The position numbers and the translations under genes were made by a program. A stretch of DNA of 64,000 nucleotides, taken from Marinoscillum pacificum (GTDB lineage Bacteria > Bacteroidota > Bacteroidia > Cytophagales > Cyclobacteriaceae). Shown here piece after piece: positions 33,872 to 42,014 of this stretch; positions within the stretch are counted from its first letter, which is position 1; the number at the start of each line of letters is the position of its first letter. The stretch lies in contig NZ_JAMZMJ010000010.1 in the NCBI RefSeq assembly GCF_024714495.1, positions 148,633-212,632 of the forward strand. The letters are read 5' to 3'. The notes under the pieces were generated by a model, which saw nothing but the letters and a program-made list of their open reading frames with translations, was not told the DNA's origin and did not search any database.

Positions 33872-33889
33872 CTCCGATAGCTATCGGAG
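33872..33889. repeat. 18-bp perfect palindrome
   Basis: CTCCGATAGCTATCGGAG reads the same on both strands. It lies directly next to copy B of the tRNA flank repeat. I recall CCGATAGCTATCGG-type palindromes as frequent in Bacteroidota intergenic DNA, so this may be a small interspersed element or a protein binding site. This is the only copy I noticed in the window. Confidence 0.75.
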
Positions 33890-33932
33890 TTCCTCTGTGT
33901 GATCTTACACCTTATTTAGGTGCTGCGTATTT
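33890..33932 (-). repeat. tRNA 5' flank repeat, copy B
   Basis: Second copy of the 43-bp unit seen at the 5' end of tRNA-Ser, 104 bp further upstream on the minus strand. It contains the acceptor 5' strand TTCCTCT (as its plus-strand sequence) but no tRNA body follows; the body is replaced by other sequence including the 18-bp palindrome. It looks like the remnant of a second tRNA-Ser or a duplicated promoter. Confidence 0.75.
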
Positions 33933-34085
33933 CCAATTCTTTTGGTGTTTTGCCCGAATTGGATCGCAAAAATAACGGATCAATCGAATCTACCAAATCC
34001 ATTGACCAATATTTTATCGAATATCTAAAAGAAATCTGAACATTTTATCTGAAAGCACAGTTTTTACAATTCAAACCCCGCCAAT

Positions 34086-34292
34086 ATGAGTATTGAAGCA
34101 ACATGGATTATGCTAATTCTCACTAATTTCTTCGGAGCAGTGATGATCTTTGTAACTCTTTACGTCCTTCGTTCTGGAAGAAAAAATAAAAAACTCACTA
34201 CTTACTCGAACCATAAAACAAAAGAGGAAAAAGGACCTACTCTTGAATTGCCTGCTGGCGTGACTCTTCCAACCAGGCATACTAAAGTTTAA
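34086..34292 (+). CDS. Small single-pass membrane protein, hypothetical
   Basis: A 68-residue protein: a membrane helix near 6-28 (WIMLILTNFFGAVMIFVTLYVL), then a basic stretch (RSGRKNKK) that should stay inside, and a polar tail. Not recognised. The frame is intact with an ATG start, and its last 11 bp overlap the convergent oxidoreductase gene. Probably real but low information. Confidence 0.5.
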   Translation: MSIEATWIMLILTNFFGAVMIFVTLYVLRSGRKNKKLTTYSNHKTKEEKGPTLELPAGVTLPTRHTKV

Positions 34293-35322
34293 CAACCACA
34301 CCTTTCTCTGCACTCTCAAAGGCAGCATCAATCACACGCATGACATTCACCCCGTCTGTAGCCGTTACAGGCGCTTCAGCTCCATTTCGAATGGATTGAT
34401 AGATGCCTTCATAATATTCCTTATAGTCACCTACTTCTGTAGGCAATTGCCCTTTTCTGGAATCTACGTGAAGAACACCCTTTTCATCGACTGATTCAAC
34501 ACCGTATTGTTCATGATCTGGCTTCATTCCAGCTTGTAACTGATCCTCTTGCACATCTGCCCTTGATTTCAAAAATGAGCCCTTAGTCCCATACAAAATA
34601 AATCCTGGTAACTGATCCTTGAAAAAATATCCACCATGGACATGAACTCTTTTTTTATCGTACTTGAGAAGAATATCGAAGTAATCATCCACTTCTGAAC
34701 CTTCACGTGTGATCCCTATGTCAGCGAAGACACTGTGGGGCATACCAAATAGAGTCAGTGCCTGATCTATGACATGTGCTCCTAAATCTTTGATAATTCC
34801 AGCTCCATCGCTAGGTTTCTCTTTGTGCGCTTTGGGACTTAGTTCTGGTCTCCAACGATCAAAAGCAATTCGCGCTTCGATGATATCGCCTAGCTGTCCA
34901 GTTTTCAATAATCGCTGTACAGTTTTAAAATCACTATCAAACCTTCTGTTTTGGAAGACTGATAATTTCAAGCCTTTACTCTCTGCCAGGGCAGCAAGCT
35001 CTTCGGCTTCACTTGTACTGCCCACAAAAGCCTTTTCGACCACAGCATGTTTCCCAGCCTCAAGAACTTTCCTGGTATATTCATAATGTGTATAGGTAGG
35101 TGTATTCACTACCACCAACTCAACTTGCTCATCATCTAAGACCTCCTCCAGAGATTCATAAGATTTCACATAAGGGTAGTGATCCTGGATGACATGTTTA
35201 CTTCTTTCCCAACTTCCCAGTAATTCAAAACCAGAGTGAAGGTGAATAAACGGTGCGTGGAATACTCTTCCAGACATACCAAATGACAAAAGTGCGGTCT
35301 TAATTGGTTGTAAATGAGCCAT
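34282..35322 (-). CDS. Gfo/Idh/MocA family oxidoreductase
   Basis: A 346-residue NAD(P)-dependent sugar or polyol dehydrogenase. The Rossmann fold starts TALLSFGMSGRVFHAPFI, then the VVVNTPTYTHYEYTRKVLEA and GKHAVVEKAF segments, where the EKP-type lysine motif reads EKA, and KDLGAHVIDQALTLFG with the catalytic histidine region. The ATG at 35322 is preferred over an upstream ATG at 35355, which would add an unrelated 11-residue leader. Substrate is unknown. No neighbouring gene on the same strand suggests a pathway. Confidence 0.9.
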   Translation of the reverse strand: MAHLQPIKTALLSFGMSGRVFHAPFIHLHSGFELLGSWERSKHVIQDHYPYVKSYESLEEVLDDEQVELVVVNTPTYTHYEYTRKVLEAGKHAVVEKAFVGSTSEAEELAALAESKGLKLSVFQNRRFDSDFKTVQRLLKTGQLGDIIEARIAFDRWRPELSPKAHKEKPSDGAGIIKDLGAHVIDQALTLFGMPHSVFADIGITREGSEVDDYFDILLKYDKKRVHVHGGYFFKDQLPGFILYGTKGSFLKSRADVQEDQLQAGMKPDHEQYGVESVDEKGVLHVDSRKGQLPTEVGDYKEYYEGIYQSIRNGAEAPVTATDGVNVMRVIDAAFESAEKGVVVKL

Positions 35323-35434
35323 TAAAAAGTTAAATTCTGTAATGTGAATATACAATCAGTCCTTATAAATTCGGTTTGACCGATGAATTAATCCTGCCCG
35401 TCTAATTTTAAATGTTTTGAAATACAACGGGTTA

Positions 35435-35442
35435 TAATTTTG
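35435..35442 (+). promoter_or_regulatory. Candidate -7 promoter box
   Basis: TAATTTTG fits TAnnTTTG, 26 bp upstream of the start at 35469. A TTTG at 35416-35419 lies upstream, though its spacing (15 bp) is shorter than usual for the -33 element. Confidence 0.4.
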
Positions 35443-35468
35443 AGTCTGCAAATAACTACCTAAAACAA

Positions 35469-35840
35469 ATGTATAAAATTGAAGCCGACGTAGAAAAAAA
35501 CCTTCTGATTTTACACTTAGAAGGCTTTATGAGTGATGAAGAGTTGAAAAATGGAGCTCAGGAACTAATTGACCTTGTATCCAGCAAAATGAAACCGGGT
35601 TTCATTGTCATTAATGATATTGCCAAAATGAAGCCAGCCAGCCAGGAAGGAACTGAGCATATCAAGAAAGCACAAATGTTTGTTGCTCAAAATGGTGTAG
35701 CACGAATCATCAGAGTAACTGACAACCCAATTTCCAAAATGCAAATGAGTCGTACAGCAAAATCTGCTGGTTACATTGCCGAAGAGGCAAAAACCATGGA
35801 AGAAGCTCTTGACAGAGTGAATGAATTGGTTAGCGCCTAA
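35469..35840 (+). CDS. Conserved hypothetical protein, STAS-like
   Basis: A 123-residue cytoplasmic protein with an alternating beta-alpha pattern: YKIEADVEKNLLILHLEGFM, a helix with NGAQELIDLVSS, PGFIVINDIAKMKPASQEGT, then a helix and VARIIRVTDNP. This resembles STAS/SpoIIAA-like folds, but the phosphorylated serine motif of true anti-sigma antagonists is not evident. A terminator hairpin follows. Function unknown. Confidence 0.65.
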   Translation: MYKIEADVEKNLLILHLEGFMSDEELKNGAQELIDLVSSKMKPGFIVINDIAKMKPASQEGTEHIKKAQMFVAQNGVARIIRVTDNPISKMQMSRTAKSAGYIAEEAKTMEEALDRVNELVSA

Positions 35841-35860
35841 AAGATGATACTTTATTAATT

Positions 35861-35893
35861 AAGGAGATTAAGTCAGCTTAATCTCCTTTTTTT
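35861..35893 (+). terminator. Rho-independent terminator
   Basis: Perfect 12-bp stem AAGGAGATTAAG/CTTAATCTCCTT with loop TCAG, followed by seven T. It ends the STAS-like gene; its T run overlaps the stop codon of the convergent gene at 35892. Confidence 0.9.
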
Positions 35894-37628
35894 ATTGCTT
35901 GACCAGTTTACTCAACCTCTCTTCTCCTGACAAATCTGATACTTTCAGCATATAAACTCCTCTTGTCAGATCGCTAAAATCAAGTCCAGACACTCCACCT
36001 CTATAGATTTCTTGTCCAAACAAATTCATCAATAGCACCTCCGTCACTACCCTACCAGACCATTCAATATCAACATGATCAATTACCGGATTAGGATAAA
36101 CTTTTAAACTTCCTGTCTGCTGATTGCTCCCTACAAAAACGAATTTAGACAATTCTGATTGACCATCATAGTCTACTTGATTAAGCTGATAATACACCGC
36201 ATTGCTTGATTCATAATCCACAAACTGATAGTCCTGCTTTTCATTGGTTGTGCCATTTCCATCAACCTGACCCAAAGACTTCCATTTCAACCCATCTGTA
36301 GATTTTAGTACCTCAAAGTAATCATTGTTTTTCTCTGTTACAGTTGCCCATTGAAGTTTCACGCCTGCCGCAACTCTCTCTGCATTAAAGAATAAATAAG
36401 ATACAGGAAGAGGTCTTATTAAATTATAATCAAATGTAACTCTGTTCTGGCCACCACCTTCGAAATACTCCAAAACCAGATTGTAAGTACCATCTAAAAC
36501 CTGAACAGCAGAGGTAGTAGTGGCATATCCATGATAGCCATAATTATCCACGATCCAAGTAGCTCCACCATCAATACTCAATCGGTACCCATCATCACCA
36601 CCAACAGTAAAATCATATTCGCCAAAGTCAAAATTCTTTTGCATTTTAAATCGAACAGTAAAGTTTTCAGTTTGAAAATCACACCCTGAAGTAGAACTAA
36701 TCACATTGTCTCCTCCAAAACCTTCATCGAATGTTTCTGACTCAAAAACCTCTCCTCTATAGTCCGTATAATTATCCGCTCCTCCTGCATACACATAACC
36801 AATCCAGCTTTCACTGCCATAACTGGTCTCGTCACCCTGCTGCTCTTGAGCATAGACAGATAAGGATGATGTATTCACTGTATTTCCCCCGCCAGTAGCC
36901 TGACGCCTGTAATAGGTTAAGGTTCCTGCAAAACCTGATGGGATATCATATGTAGCAAATGTTGCACCTGAAATATCACTCCAAGTGCTATTATCAGAAG
37001 AAGATTGCCATTGGTAAGATGCAGTGCTGCCATCACTAAACTGAGCAGGAAACTGACTGGTGAAAGCATCAGGATCGAAGGGAGCCACAGCACATATCAT
37101 CTGATCCGAGCCTATCCTTCCTCCCCAGTGAGTACCTAAAAATGTAATATCTATAGAAACACGGCTATCTCCTCCGTCTTCATAATAATCTAAAACCAGA
37201 TCGTAGTTTCCGTTGAGTACTATTTCGTCATAAGTAGTACGATAAGAATGGTTTGAATAATCAGATATCACATAGGTGCTTCCGCCATCCAGACTTAAAC
37301 GAACTCCATCGTCACCTCCAATGGTAATTCCATATACACCAGCAGCGTATGTCTGATTCATCCGATAACGAACACTAAAAGTGTTGGCATTTACATTACA
37401 GGCATCTGTTGCGAAATCACAATCAGCTGAACCGCAAAAACTACTGTCAAAGTTTTCTGATTCATAAATTCTTCCAGAAAAATTGGCGGTTGTAAAGGTA
37501 TTGGAGCCTTCATATACATAACCAATCCAGCTTCCAGATCCATAGACGGTTTCTGAGCCTGAACCACACTGAGCCCAGATCAAGTGAGAGGCAATACCCA
37601 GCAGTACTGCCATTAAATACTTATTCAT
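35892..37628 (-). CDS. T9SS-exported protein with two PA14-like domains
   Basis: A 578-residue secreted protein. Signal peptide (to about LIWAQ); PA14-like domain 1 (about 22-170, GGDDGVRLSLDGG, YDLVLDYYEDGG); an Ig-like spacer (about 172-265, ASYQWQSSSDNSTWSDISGA); PA14-like domain 2 (about 268-405, GGDDGYRLSIDGG, YNLVLEYFEGGGQNR); a fibronectin-like segment (LPVSYLFFNAERVAAGVKLQW); and a type IX sorting domain (LKVYPNPVIDHVDIEWSG ... GVYMLKV). The two PA14 units share the same GSWIGYVY leader. PA14 domains usually bind carbohydrate. Its place at the end of the glucan locus suggests a surface glycan-binding role, but its own promoter and strand order leave this open. Confidence 0.8.
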   Translation of the reverse strand: MNKYLMAVLLGIASHLIWAQCGSGSETVYGSGSWIGYVYEGSNTFTTANFSGRIYESENFDSSFCGSADCDFATDACNVNANTFSVRYRMNQTYAAGVYGITIGGDDGVRLSLDGGSTYVISDYSNHSYRTTYDEIVLNGNYDLVLDYYEDGGDSRVSIDITFLGTHWGGRIGSDQMICAVAPFDPDAFTSQFPAQFSDGSTASYQWQSSSDNSTWSDISGATFATYDIPSGFAGTLTYYRRQATGGGNTVNTSSLSVYAQEQQGDETSYGSESWIGYVYAGGADNYTDYRGEVFESETFDEGFGGDNVISSTSGCDFQTENFTVRFKMQKNFDFGEYDFTVGGDDGYRLSIDGGATWIVDNYGYHGYATTTSAVQVLDGTYNLVLEYFEGGGQNRVTFDYNLIRPLPVSYLFFNAERVAAGVKLQWATVTEKNNDYFEVLKSTDGLKWKSLGQVDGNGTTNEKQDYQFVDYESSNAVYYQLNQVDYDGQSELSKFVFVGSNQQTGSLKVYPNPVIDHVDIEWSGRVVTEVLLMNLFGQEIYRGGVSGLDFSDLTRGVYMLKVSDLSGEERLSKLVKQ

Positions 37629-37730
37629 GTGTTGACGGTTGTAACGGTTAATTACAAATAATTGATACTGACAAAGATACTACATGTTCTATAACAAAAA
37701 GTGATCACCTATTACCGTTAACATAGACAA

Positions 37731-37753
37731 TTCAAGGCCACATGGGCCTTGAA
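37731..37753. repeat. Inverted repeat between two T9SS genes
   Basis: TTCAAGGCC and GGCCTTGAA around a 5-bp loop form a perfect 9-bp stem, 8 bp after the GH5 stop on the minus strand. A strong T run does not follow, so it may be a terminator without a T tract or an mRNA-stabilising hairpin. Confidence 0.6.
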
Positions 37754-37761
37754 CAAAAACA

Positions 37762-40167
37762 TTATTTAACTACTATTCGTCGGGTAATTAGTTGATTATC
37801 CGTTTCAATTTCAATCACATACAACCCTTTAATTACACCGTGAGGCAATGAATATTTATTTCCAGACTGCACTTTTTTGGAAACTACCTGTCTCCCAGAC
37901 AAATCTCTCCATCGGACACTTGCCTCTTCCACTCCTGCGGAAGACAAATCTATCTGATACTCAGAAGTCACAGGATTGGGATAAATCAACACTTCAGTTT
38001 TTTGATGCGTCAAATCCTCTGAGGACCATCTGGCACCTGATCCTGTGCCCCAGGTAAAAGTTTCCCATCCTCCAATTGAAGCACGATCACACATCATATT
38101 TGATATACCATTTTCAGAGGACACATATTGATTCCCAAAACCCCTCAGGGCAACAGTATTATTACCCAGATCTTCCCATGTAAAAGCTTCCCATCCACTT
38201 ACAGATGTTGAATTACAAGTCATTACACTTTGACCATTTCCAGAAGAAACATACAAACCATTAGTACCTTGGAGAGCAATCTGGTTGGAGCCAACAGCTA
38301 CAACTGTAAACTGCTCCCAACCACCTACAGATCCTCGGTTGCAATTCATTCCTCCCTGTCCATTTTCTGACGACACATATTGTCCATTGCTGCCCCTTAG
38401 CCAGATTACCTGACCAGTAGGTGCGCCTGTAGTTCCTGATGAAGAGATTCTAAACCAATTAAGATTAAACCCACCAGCTAAAATCGATAACGCTAAATCT
38501 TGATTCCCGGCATTCAAGTTGACTGAATGAGATATAGTAGTCCAACTTTGCCAACCGCCTGTGGAAGGAATATTAATACTTCCATAACTGGAACCTCCGC
38601 CAAGAGACTCTAACTGTATAGAGCCTCCTCCACCTTGACTAGCTACGCGATACTCGATAGTGTAGGCTCCAGAACTTGGAATATTCACTCGATAACCCAT
38701 CCAATCTCCGGCATCTAACCAACCAACGTTTGACCCACCTCCTGTATCTGAGGTATTTTCCGTTTGCACACCTTGCATATCGCAAAAACTTTCCGCTTGT
38801 ATCGTTCCTATTGACTGGTAATTTCCTTGACAACCTCCAGAGGCTCCTGTATACTTTACTGCATCATAATACCCTTGATGAAAGGTTATGCCAGACGCTC
38901 CATTCCCAATATTATTCTGACAGAAAGCAATCAAGTTATTGTAAGCATTGGCAGGTGGAGATCCTCCGTATTTAATATAATCTCTTACTGAGTTATATGC
39001 TCCATTAGGGTTGATCGTCCAAATACATCGATCATGGTACATTTTCTTAAATGACCATGGAAAATATGCCACATTATTATTGATACACCAATCAGTCATT
39101 TCTCGAAGCTTGCTATTGGTGTTTTCCCCATATTCTCCGAGCATCAAAGGTACATTCAAACGATTGGTTAAGTCCTTTCTTCCGTTCAATTGAGACACAT
39201 CGTCTGAATAATGATGCGTCTGATATACGAGGTTATTATCCCATCGATAATTGATCCCAGTACTTGACTGAACGCTTGGATCCTGCCAGTCTAGTTTTTG
39301 CATATCAGATCCCCACCAGCTTCCTTCAGCCACGATCACGTGATTGTTATCTACCTGGCGAATAGCATTTCGGATAGTCAATAGAGAAGGCAATAATTCA
39401 TACTCTCTACCAGGCTGAGGAACAGGCTCATTGATTAAATCATAACCCCAGACTACTGGTTCATTCTTGTAATAATCAGCAATGTGATGCCATACTTGAG
39501 CCGCAATATTGACATTATCACCATCCCAAAAAGTCACACTTGATCTGGGTTGACTGGAATTGGAATTAACATTGTCACTATGATCTCCTGGATTCTGATA
39601 GCCTGGAGCTGCATGCATGTCCAATAGAACATACATATCATGAGCCCGACACCAGTTGATCACACGATCAAAGTATTGAAATCCCCTGTTGGTAACTCCA
39701 TAGGAACCATAATCCCAAAAGAGATTAAAGTGAAAAGGAATTCGAACTGAGTTGAATCCGAGATTTTTGAGATCAATAATTGTTTGCTCATTGACGTAAT
39801 TCATTCGCCATTGATGCTCAAACTCTATGGCTTGCCCTAAATCTCCGCCGACAGCATTTTTAATGCCATCAAAAAACTGTGTATGCGTACGGTACTCAAA
39901 GTCGCCCATCATGAGATAACCCTCCCAAAGCAACCAGTTGCCAAGGTTTATACCTCTAAAATAAATGGGAGCCCCATTCTCGTCAAGAATTTGAGTTCCC
40001 TGAGCCTTTACATATTGTGCTTGGGCGGAAAAACTCAATGAAACCATTAAGAACAGGATAATCGCACTAAGAAATCTAGTGACTGAACGACTTTTTAGAA
40101 GTTCATTGGACTGTCGAGTGCACGATCGTGCCTTGACGATTTGTTGTAAAACGTTGTGATTCATCAT
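37762..40167 (-). CDS. GH5 glycanase with CBM6, CBM92-like trefoil and T9SS domain
   Basis: An 801-residue exported enzyme. After a long basic leader and signal helix (about 32-51) comes a GH5 domain (about 52-440) with GINLGNWLLWEGYLM, acid/base Glu247 (DLINEP) and nucleophile Glu345 (LGEYGEN). Next a CBM6 (about 454-576, QAESFCDM ... GGFNLNWFRI), then three trefoil repeats of about 40 residues (585-706; LRGSNGQYVSSENGQ, GWEQFTV) that match my memory of CBM92, a family known to bind beta-1,3/1,6-glucans. A sorting domain (727-801) ends it. Enzymes of this GH5 type act on beta-glucans; the exact bond cleaved is not clear. Part of the glucan locus. Confidence 0.85.
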   Translation of the reverse strand: MMNHNVLQQIVKARSCTRQSNELLKSRSVTRFLSAIILFLMVSLSFSAQAQYVKAQGTQILDENGAPIYFRGINLGNWLLWEGYLMMGDFEYRTHTQFFDGIKNAVGGDLGQAIEFEHQWRMNYVNEQTIIDLKNLGFNSVRIPFHFNLFWDYGSYGVTNRGFQYFDRVINWCRAHDMYVLLDMHAAPGYQNPGDHSDNVNSNSSQPRSSVTFWDGDNVNIAAQVWHHIADYYKNEPVVWGYDLINEPVPQPGREYELLPSLLTIRNAIRQVDNNHVIVAEGSWWGSDMQKLDWQDPSVQSSTGINYRWDNNLVYQTHHYSDDVSQLNGRKDLTNRLNVPLMLGEYGENTNSKLREMTDWCINNNVAYFPWSFKKMYHDRCIWTINPNGAYNSVRDYIKYGGSPPANAYNNLIAFCQNNIGNGASGITFHQGYYDAVKYTGASGGCQGNYQSIGTIQAESFCDMQGVQTENTSDTGGGSNVGWLDAGDWMGYRVNIPSSGAYTIEYRVASQGGGGSIQLESLGGGSSYGSINIPSTGGWQSWTTISHSVNLNAGNQDLALSILAGGFNLNWFRISSSGTTGAPTGQVIWLRGSNGQYVSSENGQGGMNCNRGSVGGWEQFTVVAVGSNQIALQGTNGLYVSSGNGQSVMTCNSTSVSGWEAFTWEDLGNNTVALRGFGNQYVSSENGISNMMCDRASIGGWETFTWGTGSGARWSSEDLTHQKTEVLIYPNPVTSEYQIDLSSAGVEEASVRWRDLSGRQVVSKKVQSGNKYSLPHGVIKGLYVIEIETDNQLITRRIVVK

Positions 40168-40335
40168 TTTTATGGTTTGGTTTAAAAAACTTCATCACAG
40201 CGGTGGGGAAAAATAGGACCAAAGAAGCCGTCTGCCCCTTTGATCCCGATGATATATGAAGAAGTATACTATCCGTAGATTGAGTTACATCCCTTCTAAA
40301 CATCACAACCAACTTCACATCCCTACAAGAAGGAA

Positions 40336-41766
40336 TTAATAAACAACTGTCTGTATGCCATGAGCAGGAATGGTCAGTTTCACTGCTCTATCCATAACAT
40401 ATAATTGGTATTCGATATCATAATCAGTTTGATTCATCACGACGGTAGCTGTAGTGCCATCCGTGTTTTCATAAGAAGTACTCAGCAGGGTGCTTCTACT
40501 CACAGCCGTACTCAATCGCACAGCTTGTGGACGAATGAATCGAGAGAAATGACCTAAATAATAATAAGATGGTGTAAAAATCAGATCTCCCGTTCGTGTA
40601 TCAGCGTGCACTGGAGCAAAACAGAAGTTCCCAACATGATTTGGCCCTCCTCGCTCATCCAACAATATGTTCCAATCGGTCCAGGCAGCAGTGCCAGCAT
40701 TGAAGTCATTGATAATTGAATTACCATAACGCTCCGCATTTGGCCAAAACTGATACTTTTCTGGGTCAAATCGCTCAGCACAGCCCTCAGTGAAAATCAA
40801 ATTCATATCTGGAAAAGCTTCCTTTACATTGTTCAAATTATCAAACAATGGTAAGCCCCCTGTCCAGGTCTCGTACCAGTGAAACCCAATACCCCAAATA
40901 TATTTAGCTGCTTCCGAGTCCTCGAAAATGGTCATAGCTCTGTGGCTGATTAAGTCACGGTTGTGATCCCACACAACAATCTTCTTATCTCCTAATCCTT
41001 CCCTAGCCATAGTAGGACCAAGTGCTGTTTTCACAAAATCACGCTCTTGCTCTGCTGTGTATATACATGATTCCCAGGTTTGAGTGGCCATAGGTTCGTT
41101 CTGCACAGTAATTCCCCAAATAGGCATTCCCAGCTTTTCATATGCTTTGATGAACTTGGTGTAGTATAGCGCCCAGGATTGATAATACTCAGGTTTCAAA
41201 CTACCACCTTTCAGCATGTGATTGTTCGTTTTCATAAATGGTGGCGGACTCCATGGGCTGGCATAAAACATAAAGTCTTCGCCAATTTTCGCCTGAGCCT
41301 TTTTGATTAGCGGAATACGATATTCCAAATCATGGCTGATATCAAAAGTCTTTAAAGACTTATCATCATCGCTCACATAGGTATAGCTGCCGCTGCTAAA
41401 ATCACAGCTATGGATATTCGTTCTAACGATGTTGTAAGCTATACCTTTCTCAGTATCGTAGTATGCTTCCAGCAATCGCTGTTGATTCGCAGGAGTTAGT
41501 TTAGCAAAAACTTCAGCACTAGCATCAGTTATGGCACCACCAATTCCTAAATGTGTCTGAAATTTCTTATTCGGATTTACGAAAACACTAATCGCATTCT
41601 CCACAGGCTGCTTTGCATCATAGAATGATGTCTCTCCAGACAATTCCAACCTTTGCCCTGTTTCTTTTGCTGTAGTATAGATCCTGGCAGTTTTGGGCTG
41701 TGCCATGAGCACAAACCCAACCACTGTCAGCACCACAGCAAACAAATTTTTGTTGATCATATGCAT
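40336..41766 (-). CDS. GH30 glycoside hydrolase, likely endo-beta-1,6-glucanase
   Basis: A 476-residue secreted enzyme (signal helix about 5-22). The GH30 pattern is clear: HLGIGGAITDASAEVFAKL at the start of the barrel, acid/base Glu224 (WGITVQNEPMATQ), nucleophile Glu327 (MNLIFTEGCAERF), and the side beta-structure that includes LGHFSRFIRPQAVRL. Subfamily 3 of GH30 cleaves beta-1,6-glucan; the general similarity and the glucan locus favour that reading. A glucosylceramidase-type role is an alternative for the family. There is no type IX sorting domain, so it may be periplasmic. Confidence 0.88.
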   Translation of the reverse strand: MHMINKNLFAVVLTVVGFVLMAQPKTARIYTTAKETGQRLELSGETSFYDAKQPVENAISVFVNPNKKFQTHLGIGGAITDASAEVFAKLTPANQQRLLEAYYDTEKGIAYNIVRTNIHSCDFSSGSYTYVSDDDKSLKTFDISHDLEYRIPLIKKAQAKIGEDFMFYASPWSPPPFMKTNNHMLKGGSLKPEYYQSWALYYTKFIKAYEKLGMPIWGITVQNEPMATQTWESCIYTAEQERDFVKTALGPTMAREGLGDKKIVVWDHNRDLISHRAMTIFEDSEAAKYIWGIGFHWYETWTGGLPLFDNLNNVKEAFPDMNLIFTEGCAERFDPEKYQFWPNAERYGNSIINDFNAGTAAWTDWNILLDERGGPNHVGNFCFAPVHADTRTGDLIFTPSYYYLGHFSRFIRPQAVRLSTAVSRSTLLSTSYENTDGTTATVVMNQTDYDIEYQLYVMDRAVKLTIPAHGIQTVVY

Positions 41767-41970
41767 TTATTCTGATTTTCGACCACTAATCATTCGCTCT
41801 TAAGTGAATCATAGCGAGGTGTAGGTAGAGTGCGGAGAGATGCCTCCAACACTCACAGCACAGCCTACTCGCACCCCATAATGAGCAAGCTGTTTCCTAC
41901 TATCCTAAACAAACTTTGTATAACTATTTGATGACTTTTCATTAGGTCACTCATTCCTTGAGTGAGGAAA

Positions 41971-41999
41971 AGACCATCCGGGAAAACCCCAAATGGTCT
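41971..41999 (-). terminator. Hairpin terminator after SGBP gene
   Basis: AGACCAT and ATGGTCT with an inner GGG/CCC form a hairpin, 16 bp past the stop of the lipoprotein gene on the minus strand, followed by TTTT. A second small hairpin (TCACTCA/TGAGTGA, 41947-41965) lies just beyond. Together they separate susC-susD-lipoprotein from the GH30 gene. Confidence 0.6.
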
Positions 42000-42014
42000 G
42001 ATAGATGGTTACAA

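Noticed and set aside
41840..41930. Riboswitch upstream of the GH30 gene
   Set aside because: The region can fold, but I recognise no known riboswitch core, so it is kept only as a low-interest structured leader.
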